A stretch of 64,000 nucleotides of DNA from NCBI RefSeq assembly GCF_034427435.1, contig NZ_JAXQNP010000003.1, positions 372,001 to 436,000 of the forward strand. Direction: 5' to 3'. The stretch comes from Nitrospirillum sp034427435. GTDB taxonomy: Bacteria > Pseudomonadota > Alphaproteobacteria > Azospirillales > Azospirillaceae. The position numbers and the translations under genes are program-made. Numbering within the stretch: the stretch's first letter is position 1; each line of letters begins with the position of its first letter. Of the stretch, positions 18,959 through 26,139 are shown piece by piece. The notes beneath the pieces are model-generated. The model was not told where the DNA came from. It did not search any database and saw nothing but the letters and a program-made list of their open reading frames with translations.

Positions 18959-19564
18959 ATGATCGCCAAGCCCCACAGCATCGACGTGCGCCAGCACATC
19001 CTCGACACCGCCCAGCGCATTATCGGCGGCAAAGGGTTCGCCGCGGTCGGGCTGAACGAGATCCTGGGCGCCGCCAATGTGCCCAAGGGGTCGTTCTATC
19101 ACTATTTCGACTCCAAGGACGCCTTCGGCACCGCCCTGCTGGAAAGCTATTTCGAGACCTATCTGGCGGATCTGGACCGGCAATTGTCGGCGCCGGGCAA
19201 GCCGGTGGTCGACCGCATGCTGGCCTACTGGCAGAATTGGATCGATACCCAGGGCGACTGCGATGCCGAGGGCAAGTGCCTGGCGGTGAAGCTGGGGGCC
19301 GAGGTCGCCGACCTGTCGGAGGCCATGCGCGCCGTGCTGGACCGGGGCACCAAGGCCATCATCAAGCGCCTGGGCCAGGCGCTGGAAGACGGCATGGCCG
19401 ACGGCTCGCTGAAGGTTGCCGCCCCCGCCTGTCCCACGGCGGAAACCCTGTATCAGACCTGGCTGGGCGCCAGCCTGATGGCCAAGATTTCCCGCAGCGC
19501 CACCCCGCTGGAGGCCGCCATGCGCGCCACCCGGATGATGCTGCACCTCGACACCCCTCACTGA
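18959..19564 (+). CDS. TetR-family regulator, NemR-like electrophile/quinone sensor
   Basis: Probable repressor of the downstream detoxification genes and of itself. 201 residues: N-terminal HTH (GLNEILGAANVPKGSFYHYFDSKD split around residues 31-54) and an all-helical ligand domain with Cys101 and Cys107 in GDCDAEGKCLAVKLGAEV. E. coli NemR uses Cys98/Cys106 in the equivalent region to sense hypochlorite and quinones, which supports but does not prove redox sensing here. There is no convincing ribosome site. A TTATAT -10-like element at 18946-18951 only 8 bp before the ATG suggests a leaderless mRNA. A 7-bp hairpin follows the gene. Confidence 0.88.
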   Translation: MIAKPHSIDVRQHILDTAQRIIGGKGFAAVGLNEILGAANVPKGSFYHYFDSKDAFGTALLESYFETYLADLDRQLSAPGKPVVDRMLAYWQNWIDTQGDCDAEGKCLAVKLGAEVADLSEAMRAVLDRGTKAIIKRLGQALEDGMADGSLKVAAPACPTAETLYQTWLGASLMAKISRSATPLEAAMRATRMMLHLDTPH

Positions 19565-19573
19565 CGCGGTCCC

Positions 19574-19595
19574 GCTGGCGGCCTCCCTCGCCAGC
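19574..19595 (+). terminator. Hairpin after tetR
   Basis: GCTGGCG, 8-nt loop, CGCCAGC, 10 bp after the tetR stop, followed only by GTTT. Probably a weak terminator separating tetR from the operator-controlled DJ-1 gene. Confidence 0.5.
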
Positions 19596-19614
19596 GTTTC
19601 CGCGCCCAAACAAC

Positions 19615-19629
19615 TAGACGACTGGTCTA
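19615..19629. promoter_or_regulatory. TetR/NemR-like operator, copy 2
   Basis: Exact second copy of TAGACGACTGGTCTA, 33 bp before the DJ-1 family start. The shared flanks (ACTAGACGACTGGTCTAT) make chance unlikely. Confidence 0.85.
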
Positions 19630-19662
19630 TTCCACCCCTCCGACCGAAAGGACACTTGGATC

Positions 19663-20343
19663 ATGAACATCCTGATGGTGCTGACCTCTCACGACCAGCT
19701 GGGCGACACCGGCGCCAAGACCGGCTTCTGGCTGGAGGAACTGGCCGCCCCCTATTACGTCTTCAAGGACGCCGGGGCGACCGTCACCCTGGCCTCGCCC
19801 CAGGGCGGGCAGCCGCCGCTGGACCCCAAGAGCAGCGATCCCGGCTTCCAGACGGACGCCACCCGCCGGTTCGAGGCGGACGCCGCGGCGAAGCAGGCCC
19901 TGGCCACCACCCGGCCCCTGGCCGAGGTCGGACATGAGGGCTTCGACGCCGTGTTCTATCCCGGCGGCCACGGCCCGCTGTGGGACCTGGCGAACGACGC
20001 CAACTCCGTCCGCCTGATCGAAACCACCGTCGCGGCGGGCAAGCCGGTCGCCCTGGTCTGCCACGCCCCGGGCGTGCTGCGCGACGTGAAGGCGGTGGAC
20101 GGCGCCCCCCTGGTGAAGGGCCGCACGGTCACCGGCTTCACCAACAGCGAGGAGGAGGCCGTGGGCCTGACCAAGGTCGTCCCCTTCCTGGTGGAGGACA
20201 TGCTGACGGCCAAGGGCGGCCTGTACAGCAAGACCGGCGATTGGCAGCCCCACGCCGTCCAGGACGGCCTGTTGATCACCGGGCAGAACCCCGCCTCGTC
20301 CGAAAAGACGGCCGAGTTGTTGCTGGCGGCGCTTCGACGCTGA
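19663..20343 (+). CDS. DJ-1/PfpI family protein (Hsp31/glyoxalase III-like)
   Basis: Likely detoxifies reactive carbonyls such as methylglyoxal or repairs glycated targets. 226 residues with the nucleophile elbow LVCHAPG (Cys133-His134), an N-terminal acidic residue in FWLEELAAPYYVF, and YPGGHGPLWD. This pattern is characteristic of the Hsp31-like branch annotated as type 1 glutamine amidotransferase domain. GAAAGGA precedes the ATG. Operator copy 2 lies directly upstream, and an Old Yellow Enzyme gene follows after 48 bp. Confidence 0.88.
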   Translation: MNILMVLTSHDQLGDTGAKTGFWLEELAAPYYVFKDAGATVTLASPQGGQPPLDPKSSDPGFQTDATRRFEADAAAKQALATTRPLAEVGHEGFDAVFYPGGHGPLWDLANDANSVRLIETTVAAGKPVALVCHAPGVLRDVKAVDGAPLVKGRTVTGFTNSEEEAVGLTKVVPFLVEDMLTAKGGLYSKTGDWQPHAVQDGLLITGQNPASSEKTAELLLAALRR

Positions 20344-20391
20344 CCGCCCCCGTCTAATCCCCTACCGTTCCCGTTCATCCGGAGCTTCCCC

Positions 20392-21492
20392 ATGCCCACC
20401 TTGTTCGATCCCCTGAAGATCAAGGACGTCACCCTGCGCAACCGCATCGCCGTGCCGCCGATGTGCCAGTACAGCGCCACCGACGGCCTGCCCAACGACT
20501 GGCACCTCAGCCACTATGCCACCCTGGCCCGGGGCGGCGCCGGCCTGGTGGTGGTGGAGGCCACCGCCGTGGCGCCGGAGGGGCGCATCACCCCGGCCTG
20601 CACCGGCCTGTGGAACGACGCCCAGGCCCAGGCCTTCGTGCCAGTCGTCCGCGCCATCAAGGCGGCGGGTGCGGTGCCCGGCATCCAGATCGGCCATGCC
20701 GGCCGCAAGGCCAGCGCCAACCGCCCCTGGGAGGGTGACGACCACATCGCCGAGGGCGATCCGCGCGGCTGGGACACCATCGCCCCGTCGGCCATCGCCT
20801 TCGGCGGCAATCTGCCCAAGACCCCCAAGGCCATGACCCTGGACGACATCGCCCGGGTGCGGGAGGAGTTCGTGGCCGCCGCCAAGCGCGCCCGCGATGC
20901 CGGCTTCGAATGGCTGGAACTGCACTTCGCCCACGGCTATCTGGCGCAGAGCTTCTTCAACCGCGACGCCAACCAGCGCACCGATGCCTATGGCGGCAGC
21001 GCCAAAAACCGGGGCCGCTTCCTGGTGGAAACGCTGGCCGCCGTGCGCCAGGTCTGGCCGGAGCACCTGCCCCTGACCGCCCGCTTCGGCGTCATCGAGT
21101 ATGACGGCCGGGATGAGGAGACGATGGCGGAGTCCATCGCCCTGACCCGCCGCTTCCGCCAGGAAGGGCTGGATCTGCTGAGCGTCAGCGTCGGCTTCTC
21201 CACGCCCAAGGGCAACGTGCCGTGGGGGCCCGCCTTCCTGGCACCCATCGCCGCCCGCGTGCGTCAGGAGGCCGGCATCCCCGTTTCCTCCGCCTGGGGC
21301 TTCGCCAACCCCGAGGTCGCCGACCGCGCGGTGCGGGAGCAGCAGTTGGACCAGGTCCTGGTCGGCCGCAACCACCTGGCCAACCCGCATTGGCCGTACG
21401 CCGCCGCCCTGAAGCTGGGCATCGAGCGCCCATCCTGGGTGCTGCCCGCCCCCTACGCCCACTGGCTGCAGCGCTACGCCGTCGAAGCCTGA
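20392..21492 (+). CDS. Old Yellow Enzyme, NADH:flavin oxidoreductase (YqjM/xenobiotic reductase class)
   Basis: FMN-dependent ene-reductase acting on activated C=C bonds (quinones, maleimides, enals). 366 residues in a TIM barrel: PPMCQYSA with Cys25, which tunes FMN in YqjM-type enzymes; GHAGRKAS; the substrate His pair in HFAHGYLAQSFF; and RTDAYGGS. Functionally equivalent to E. coli nemA, which is repressed by NemR. CGGAG lies before the ATG. A perfect 11-bp hairpin follows the stop. Confidence 0.94.
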   Translation: MPTLFDPLKIKDVTLRNRIAVPPMCQYSATDGLPNDWHLSHYATLARGGAGLVVVEATAVAPEGRITPACTGLWNDAQAQAFVPVVRAIKAAGAVPGIQIGHAGRKASANRPWEGDDHIAEGDPRGWDTIAPSAIAFGGNLPKTPKAMTLDDIARVREEFVAAAKRARDAGFEWLELHFAHGYLAQSFFNRDANQRTDAYGGSAKNRGRFLVETLAAVRQVWPEHLPLTARFGVIEYDGRDEETMAESIALTRRFRQEGLDLLSVSVGFSTPKGNVPWGPAFLAPIAARVRQEAGIPVSSAWGFANPEVADRAVREQQLDQVLVGRNHLANPHWPYAAALKLGIERPSWVLPAPYAHWLQRYAVEA

Positions 21493-21500
21493 CCAACAAC

Positions 21501-21526
21501 GGCGGCATGGGATGACCCATGCCGCC
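21501..21526 (+). terminator. Hairpin after Old Yellow Enzyme gene
   Basis: GGCGGCATGGG, loop ATGA, CCCATGCCGCC: a perfect 11-bp stem 9 bp after the stop, with no T-tract. Probably a transcription terminator or 3'-end stabiliser. Confidence 0.55.
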
Positions 21527-21533
21527 GTAGGAC

Positions 21534-21623
21534 GCGACCGCGTCCGCCGGAGATTTTAGGACGGCTAACGCCGCCCTTGAATCGAGGAAGCCCAGCCGGC
21601 GGATGCCGGCGCCCGGCGCCGGC
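21534..21623 (+). repeat. Dispersed intergenic palindromic repeat, copy 1
   Basis: About 90 bp between the Old Yellow Enzyme and ABM genes. Both ends (GCGACCGCG..CGCCGGAG and GAGGAAG..AGCCGGCGGATGCCGGCGCCCG, shown in parts) recur in inverted orientation at 41121-41206, while the middle differs. It ends in the palindrome GCCGGCGCC-C-GGCGCCGGC (21605-21623). Looks like a REP/ERIC-type element. Confidence 0.6.
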
Positions 21624-21643
21624 GGACGCAAAAGGAGTTAACA

Positions 21644-21943
21644 ATGAGCATTTCCCTGATCGCCACCGTCACGCCCAAGCCCGAGGCCGTGGACAAGGTG
21701 GAGGCGCTGATGCGCACGCTGACCGGCCATTCGCGCGCGGAGCCGGGCAACCGCCGTTACGACCTGTTCCGGGGCACGGACACGCCGGTCCGCTTCCATG
21801 TGTTCGAGATCTATGCCGATGAGGCCGCCATCGAGGCCCACCGCGCCAGCCCGCACTACACCGCCTTCCGCGCAGCGGTGGGCGACCTGCTGGCCGAGGC
21901 GCCGGTGGTGGTGGCCGCCACGCCGGTGGACACGGTGGAATAA
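21644..21943 (+). CDS. ABM-domain protein, putative quinol monooxygenase (YgiN-like)
   Basis: 99-residue ferredoxin-fold protein of the antibiotic-biosynthesis monooxygenase family, many of which act on quinols or are small stress enzymes. Diagnostic segments: SLIATVTPKPEAVDKVEALM, REPGNRRYDLF-like (AEPGNRRYDLFRG), FHVFEIYADEAAIEAHRASPHY. A strong AAAAGGAG ribosome site precedes the ATG. It lies downstream of the electrophile module but is separated from it by a hairpin and a repeat, so independent transcription is possible. Confidence 0.85.
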   Translation: MSISLIATVTPKPEAVDKVEALMRTLTGHSRAEPGNRRYDLFRGTDTPVRFHVFEIYADEAAIEAHRASPHYTAFRAAVGDLLAEAPVVVAATPVDTVE

Positions 21944-22056
21944 GGCGTGGGGCGGCGGCCTAGGGTGACCGCCGCCATCCTTATGCTTTGCGGGGACTTT
22001 CCGGTAAGGTGGCACCGTCATCGGCGCCACTGCCACCTTGTATGGAAAAGCATCCC

Positions 22057-22434
22057 ATGGGCATCACCCTGCGGCTCCTGGATGGCCGCTACGCCATCGT
22101 GCAGCTTCCGCCCGACAGCCCCATCCCAGCCTGGTGGGACGGCAAGGGCTTCACCGCCCTGGCCCGGGATGATGAGGAACTGTCGCTGATCTGCCAGCAA
22201 GAGCGGGTGCCGCAGGACGTGAGGGCCGACGGCGACTGGGTCTGCCTGACCTTCGTCGGCCCCTTCGCCTTCGATCAGGCCGGCATCCTGCTGTCGGTCA
22301 TCCGCCCGCTGTCGGAGGATGGCATCGGCATCTTCGTCACCTCCACCTTCAACACCGACCATCTCATGGTCAAGGCGGAGAACCTGGGTCGTACCCTGTC
22401 CCTGCTGAGGGCGGCGGGGCACGTCGTATCGTAA
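22057..22434 (+). CDS. ACT domain-containing protein
   Basis: 125-residue protein with two ACT-like halves (about 1-60 and 65-122), ending in DGIGIFVTSTFNTDHLMVKAENLG, a signature of small stand-alone ACT proteins that probably bind amino acids. The ATG at 22057 is preferred because GGAAAAG lies just upstream. ATG 22042 is an alternative. The stop codon lies inside the first palindrome of the adjacent toxin-antitoxin operon. No specific role can be assigned. Confidence 0.8.
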   Translation: MGITLRLLDGRYAIVQLPPDSPIPAWWDGKGFTALARDDEELSLICQQERVPQDVRADGDWVCLTFVGPFAFDQAGILLSVIRPLSEDGIGIFVTSTFNTDHLMVKAENLGRTLSLLRAAGHVVS

Positions 22435-22442
22435 TATGATAC
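22426..22442. promoter_or_regulatory. HigA-type operator, copy 1
   Basis: GTATC-N7-GATAC palindrome overlapping the end of the ACT gene. A second with the same arms and spacing starts 35 bp downstream. Position before a toxin gene suggests autoregulation by the antitoxin. Confidence 0.7.
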
Positions 22443-22460
22443 CGAATCCTCTTGTTGCCC

Positions 22461-22477
22461 GTATCTTATCGTGATAC
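22461..22477. promoter_or_regulatory. HigA-type operator, copy 2
   Basis: Second GTATC-N7-GATAC palindrome, 30 bp before the higB start, in a locally AT-rich stretch that should include the promoter. Confidence 0.7.
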
Positions 22478-22507
22478 ATAAATGGCATTGGTGGGTAAGC
22501 GGTCGCA

Positions 22508-22789
22508 ATGATTAAAAGCACCAAGGGGAAGATCAGTCAGGCGGTGCTCACCGGCACCCTGACCAAAGGCTTCCCAGCGGACTTGGTGCACGCGGCGCAG
22601 CGGAAATTGGCTATCCTTCACGCGGCAACCACTGTGGACGATCTACGCATTCCGCCCGGCAATCGCTTGGAAAAGCTGTCGGGAGACCGCGAAGGCCAGC
22701 ATTCCATCCGGATCAACGATCAGTGGCGTGTGTGCTTTCGCTGGGAAGGCCAAGATGCTCATGACGTTGAGATCGTCGACTACCATTGA
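22508..22789 (+). CDS. higB: HigB/RelE-family mRNA interferase toxin
   Basis: 93-residue toxin that would cleave mRNA at the ribosome. The C-terminal segment LEKLSGDREGQHSIRINDQWRVCFRWEGQDAHDVEIVDYH (given here in part: SIRINDQWRVCFRW) is diagnostic for the HigB/Killer family. Toxin-first order with the antitoxin 13 bp downstream is the higBA arrangement. Base composition is slightly less GC-rich than its neighbours, compatible with acquisition. Confidence 0.92.
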   Translation: MIKSTKGKISQAVLTGTLTKGFPADLVHAAQRKLAILHAATTVDDLRIPPGNRLEKLSGDREGQHSIRINDQWRVCFRWEGQDAHDVEIVDYH

Positions 22790-22802
22790 ACGGAGCGGCC
22801 CC

Positions 22803-23111
22803 ATGACCCTCGATGCCCTGATCGCCATGCGCCCCGTCCATCCCGGCGAAGTCCTGCGGGAGGAATTCATGGAGCCCCTGGGCCTGACGGCGGGTAAAAT
22901 CGCCAAAGCCTGCGGCGTACCGCGCACCCGTATTGAGCGGGTGGCAACCGAACAGACGGAGGTGACGGCCGATACCGCCCTGCGCCTGGCCAAGGCGCTG
23001 GGCACCACGGCGCAGTTTTGGTTAAACCTGCAAACCACGCACAATCTGGCCCGCGCCCACCAAAGCGTGGACCTGTCGGCTGTGCAGGTGCTGCACCACG
23101 CGGCGGAATAA
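22803..23111 (+). CDS. higA: HigA antitoxin, XRE-type HTH
   Basis: 102 residues. HPGEVLREEFMEPLGLTAGKIAKACGVPRTRI covers the HTH (about residues 13-45), followed by TADTALRLAKALGTTAQFWLNLQ, the standard HigA/VapI-family core. It should neutralise HigB and repress the operon through the two palindromes upstream. GGAGCGG precedes the ATG at 22803. An upstream in-frame ATG inside higB lacks a ribosome site. Confidence 0.93.
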   Translation: MTLDALIAMRPVHPGEVLREEFMEPLGLTAGKIAKACGVPRTRIERVATEQTEVTADTALRLAKALGTTAQFWLNLQTTHNLARAHQSVDLSAVQVLHHAAE

Positions 23112-23145
23112 AAAATTGGCCGGACGCCCTCACGAGCGCCCGGCC
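23109..23145 (-). terminator. Intrinsic terminator of the acd-etfB-etfA operon
   Basis: Read leftward, GGCCGG-x-GCG stem pairs with CGC-x-CCGGCC around an 8-nt loop, followed by AATTTTTTATT. A textbook rho-independent terminator about 30 bp after the etfA stop, overlapping the end of higA. Confidence 0.85.
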
Positions 23146-23174
23146 AGGCCACGGTGTTATTCCTGGAAAATCCT

Positions 23175-24110
23175 TCAGAGCTGGCCGGTCAATTCCGGCA
23201 CGGCCTTGAACAGGTCGGCGACCAGGCCGTAGTCGGCGACCTGGAAGATGGGCGCCTCCTCGTCCTTGTTGATGGCCACGATGACCTTGCTGTCCTTCAT
23301 GCCGGCCAGGTGCTGGATGGCGCCCGAGATGCCCACGGCGATGTACAGCTCCGGCGCCACGATCTTGCCTGTCTGCCCGACCTGGTAGTCGTTGGGCACG
23401 AAGCCGGCGTCCACGGCCGCGCGGCTGGCGCCCACCGCCGCCCCCAGCTTGTCGGCCAGGGCCTCCAGCAGGGGGAAGTTGTCGCCCGACTGCATGCCGC
23501 GCCCGCCCGAGACGATGACGCGGGCGCTGGTCAGCTCCGGCCGCTCCGACTTCGACACTTCCTGGCTCACGAATTTGGACAGGCCGGCGTCCGCCGCGCC
23601 CGCCACGGCCTCAACCGACGCGCTGCCGCCCGTGGCCGCCACCGCCTCGAACGCCGTGCCGCGCACCGTCGCCACCTTCACCGGGTCGGACGACTGCACG
23701 GTGGCGATGGCGTTGCCGGCGTAGATGGGACGGGTGAAGGTGTCCGCACCCTCCACCCCGGTGATGTCGCTGATCTGCGCCACGTCCAGCAGGGCCGCCA
23801 CGCGCGGCGCCACGTTCTTGCCGAAGGTGGTGGAGGGGGCGAAGACGTGGCTGTAGCCGCCGCTCTTCACCAGGCCCACCACCAGCGGGGCCACGTTCTC
23901 CGCCAGGCCGTGCGCCAGCTCGGCGGCGTCCGCCGTCAGCACCTTGGCCACACCGGCGACCTGGGCGGTGGCGTCAGCGACAGCGCCCACACCCTGGCCC
24001 AGCACCAGCACATGGACGTCGCCGCCCAGCTTGGCGGCCGCCCCCAGGGTGGTCAGCGTCGGGGCCTTCAAACCTTCCGTCGAGGGTTCGGCAATCACAA
24101 GAGTCGTCAT
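23175..24110 (-). CDS. etfA: Electron transfer flavoprotein alpha subunit
   Basis: FAD-binding subunit passing electrons from acyl-CoA dehydrogenases to ETF:ubiquinone oxidoreductase. 311 residues. The C-terminal FAD domain shows GASRAAVDAGFVPNDYQVGQTG and YIAVGISGAIQHLAGM (given in part: GISGAIQHLAGM), then NKDEEAPIFQVADYGLVAD. Starts 2 bp after etfB ends and is the last gene of the operon. Confidence 0.97.
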   Translation of the reverse strand: MTTLVIAEPSTEGLKAPTLTTLGAAAKLGGDVHVLVLGQGVGAVADATAQVAGVAKVLTADAAELAHGLAENVAPLVVGLVKSGGYSHVFAPSTTFGKNVAPRVAALLDVAQISDITGVEGADTFTRPIYAGNAIATVQSSDPVKVATVRGTAFEAVAATGGSASVEAVAGAADAGLSKFVSQEVSKSERPELTSARVIVSGGRGMQSGDNFPLLEALADKLGAAVGASRAAVDAGFVPNDYQVGQTGKIVAPELYIAVGISGAIQHLAGMKDSKVIVAINKDEEAPIFQVADYGLVADLFKAVPELTGQL

Positions 24111-24112
24111 GG

Positions 24113-24862
24113 TCAGATCACCCGCGCTTCGGTCTTCAGCTTGGCCACCAGCTCCTCGACGGAGCCCACCTTGACGCCGCCGGCGCGCTTCGCCGGCTCC
24201 GCCACCTTCAGCGTCTTCAGGCGCGGCGTCAGGTCCACGCCCAGGCTGGCCGGGTCCACCGTCTCCAGCGGCTTCTTCTTCGCCTTCATGATGTTGGGCA
24301 GCGAGGCGTAGCGCGGCTCGTTCAGGCGCAGGTCGGTGGTCACCACCGCCGGCAGCTTCAGCTCCACCGTCTCCAGCCCGCCGTCGATCTCCCGCGTCAC
24401 GGCAACCGTACCTTCGGCCGGCACCACCTTGCTGGCGAAGGTGCCCTGGGCCCAGCCCAGCAGTGCGGCCAGCATCTGGCCGGTCTGGTTGGCGTCGTCG
24501 TCGATGGCCTGCTTGCCCAGGATCACCAGGCCGGGCTGCTCCTTCTCGGCCAGCGCCTTCAGCGCCTTGGCCACGCCCAGCGACTGCGTCTCCGCGTCCG
24601 TCTGCACCAGGATGGCGCGATCGGCCCCCATGGCCAGCGCCGTGCGCAGCGTCTCTTGCGCCTGTGTCGGGCCCACGCTCACCACCACGATCTCGGTGGC
24701 CTTGCCCGCCTCTTTCAGGCGCACAGCCTCCTCAACCGCGATCTCGTCGAACGGGTTCATCGACATCTTGACGTTGGCCGTCTCCACACCCGTGCCGTCC
24801 GCCTTCACACGGACCTTCACGTTGTAGTCAACGACCCGCTTGACCGCGACCAGTACTTTCAT
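24113..24862 (-). CDS. etfB: Electron transfer flavoprotein beta subunit
   Basis: AMP-binding subunit of ETF, 249 residues, starting MKVLVAVKRVVDYNVKVRVK, with FDEIAVEEAVRLKE and the signature region DANQTGQMLAALLGW, and the recognition loop region RYASLPNIMKAKKKPL. AAGGA lies before the ATG. Sits between the dehydrogenase (14 bp upstream) and etfA. Confidence 0.97.
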   Translation of the reverse strand: MKVLVAVKRVVDYNVKVRVKADGTGVETANVKMSMNPFDEIAVEEAVRLKEAGKATEIVVVSVGPTQAQETLRTALAMGADRAILVQTDAETQSLGVAKALKALAEKEQPGLVILGKQAIDDDANQTGQMLAALLGWAQGTFASKVVPAEGTVAVTREIDGGLETVELKLPAVVTTDLRLNEPRYASLPNIMKAKKKPLETVDPASLGVDLTPRLKTLKVAEPAKRAGGVKVGSVEELVAKLKTEARVI

Positions 24863-24876
24863 CGCTTACCGATCCT

Positions 24877-26004
24877 TTAGAGGTTGCGGGAAATCACCAG
24901 CTTCTGGATGTCGCTGGTGCCCTCGTAAATCTGGCAGACGCGCACATCGCGATAGATGCGCTCCACCGGGAAATCCTCGACATAGCCATAGCCGCCCAGG
25001 GTCTGAATGGCGTCGGAGCACACACGCTCCGCCATTTCCGACGCGAACAGCTTGGCCATCGACGCCTCTTTCAGGCAGGGCTGGCCCGCCTGGCGAAGGC
25101 TGGCAGCATGCAGCACCAGCTGCCGCGCCGCCTCGATACGGGTGGCCATGTCCGCCAGGCGGAACGCCACGGCCTGATGCTCGATGATGGCGACACCCAT
25201 GCTGGTGCGGCCGCGCGCGTAGTCCCGCGCCGCCTCGAACGCCGCCTGGGCCATGCCCACCGCTTGTGCTGCGATGCCGATGCGCCCGCCTTCCAGGTTG
25301 GCCAGGGCGATGCGATAGCCCTGCCCCGGCTCACCCAGCATGGCATCGGCCGGCACCCGGACATCATCGAACACGATCTGCGCCGTGTCGCTGCAGCGCT
25401 GGCCCAGCTTGTGCTCCAGCCGCGCCACGGTATAGCCCGGCGTGTCGGTCGGGACCAGGAAGGCGGAGATGCCCTTCTTGCCGGCGGCAGGATCGGTGAC
25501 GGCGAAAACCAGGGCCACGCCGGCGTTCTGGCCGTTGGTGATGAACTGCTTGGCGCCATTGATGACCCAATGATCGCCATCCCGCACGGCGCGGGCCTTG
25601 AGCGCCGACGCGTCGGAACCCGCCTGAGGCTCCGTCAGGCAGAAGGCGCCCAGCATCCGGCCGCTGGCCATGGCGCGCAGATAGCGGTCCTTCTGGGCCG
25701 GGCTGCCGAACTTCAGGATCGGGGCGCAGCCGACGGAGTTGTGCACGCTCATGATGGTGGAGATGGCGCCGTCACCGGCCGCGATCTCCTCGATCGCCAG
25801 GACATAGGACAGGATGTCGGTGCCGGCCCCGCCCCATTCCTCGGGCACCAGCATGCCCATCAGGCCCAGCTCGCCCATGGCCTTGATCTCATCGGCCGGA
25901 AAGGCGCTGGTGCGGTCACGCTCCGCCGCGCCGGGGGCCAACCGCTCCCGGGCGAAGGCGCGCGCCATGTCGCGCACCATAGCCTGTTCCTCGGTGATTA
26001 GCAT
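24877..26004 (-). CDS. Acyl-CoA dehydrogenase
   Basis: FAD enzyme introducing a 2,3-double bond into an acyl-CoA, feeding electrons to the adjacent ETF. 375 residues: GAFCLTEPQAGSDASALKARA (given in part: CLTEPQAGSD) is the flavin-binding signature, LGGYGYVEDFPVERIYRDVR the C-terminal one, and the catalytic base is Glu361 in IYEGTSDIQ. GGAGGAAA fixes ATG 26004. The sequence resembles short/branched-chain (butyryl-, isobutyryl- or 2-methylbutyryl-CoA) dehydrogenases, but chain length is not certain. Divergent from the AraC regulator. Confidence 0.94.
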   Translation of the reverse strand: MLITEEQAMVRDMARAFARERLAPGAAERDRTSAFPADEIKAMGELGLMGMLVPEEWGGAGTDILSYVLAIEEIAAGDGAISTIMSVHNSVGCAPILKFGSPAQKDRYLRAMASGRMLGAFCLTEPQAGSDASALKARAVRDGDHWVINGAKQFITNGQNAGVALVFAVTDPAAGKKGISAFLVPTDTPGYTVARLEHKLGQRCSDTAQIVFDDVRVPADAMLGEPGQGYRIALANLEGGRIGIAAQAVGMAQAAFEAARDYARGRTSMGVAIIEHQAVAFRLADMATRIEAARQLVLHAASLRQAGQPCLKEASMAKLFASEMAERVCSDAIQTLGGYGYVEDFPVERIYRDVRVCQIYEGTSDIQKLVISRNL

Positions 26005-26066
26005 GGGGACGTTTCCTCCACATTCTTGGGGCCGGCTTGCCAGCCGCCGCCACACTAGACATGATC

Positions 26067-26102
26067 GATCCAATCCGGAATGACCAACCGGATCAAATCC
26101 GG
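26067..26102. promoter_or_regulatory. Paired direct repeats between acd and araC-type gene
   Basis: GATCCAATCCGG (26067-26078) and GATCAAATCCGG (26091-26102), one mismatch, 24 bp apart, in the divergent promoter region. AraC proteins bind tandem half-sites, so these are candidate operators for the adjacent regulator. Confidence 0.5.
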
Positions 26103-26139
26103 TGATCGTTTTTGTCAATCCTGGTCGGAGCGGCGGCAC

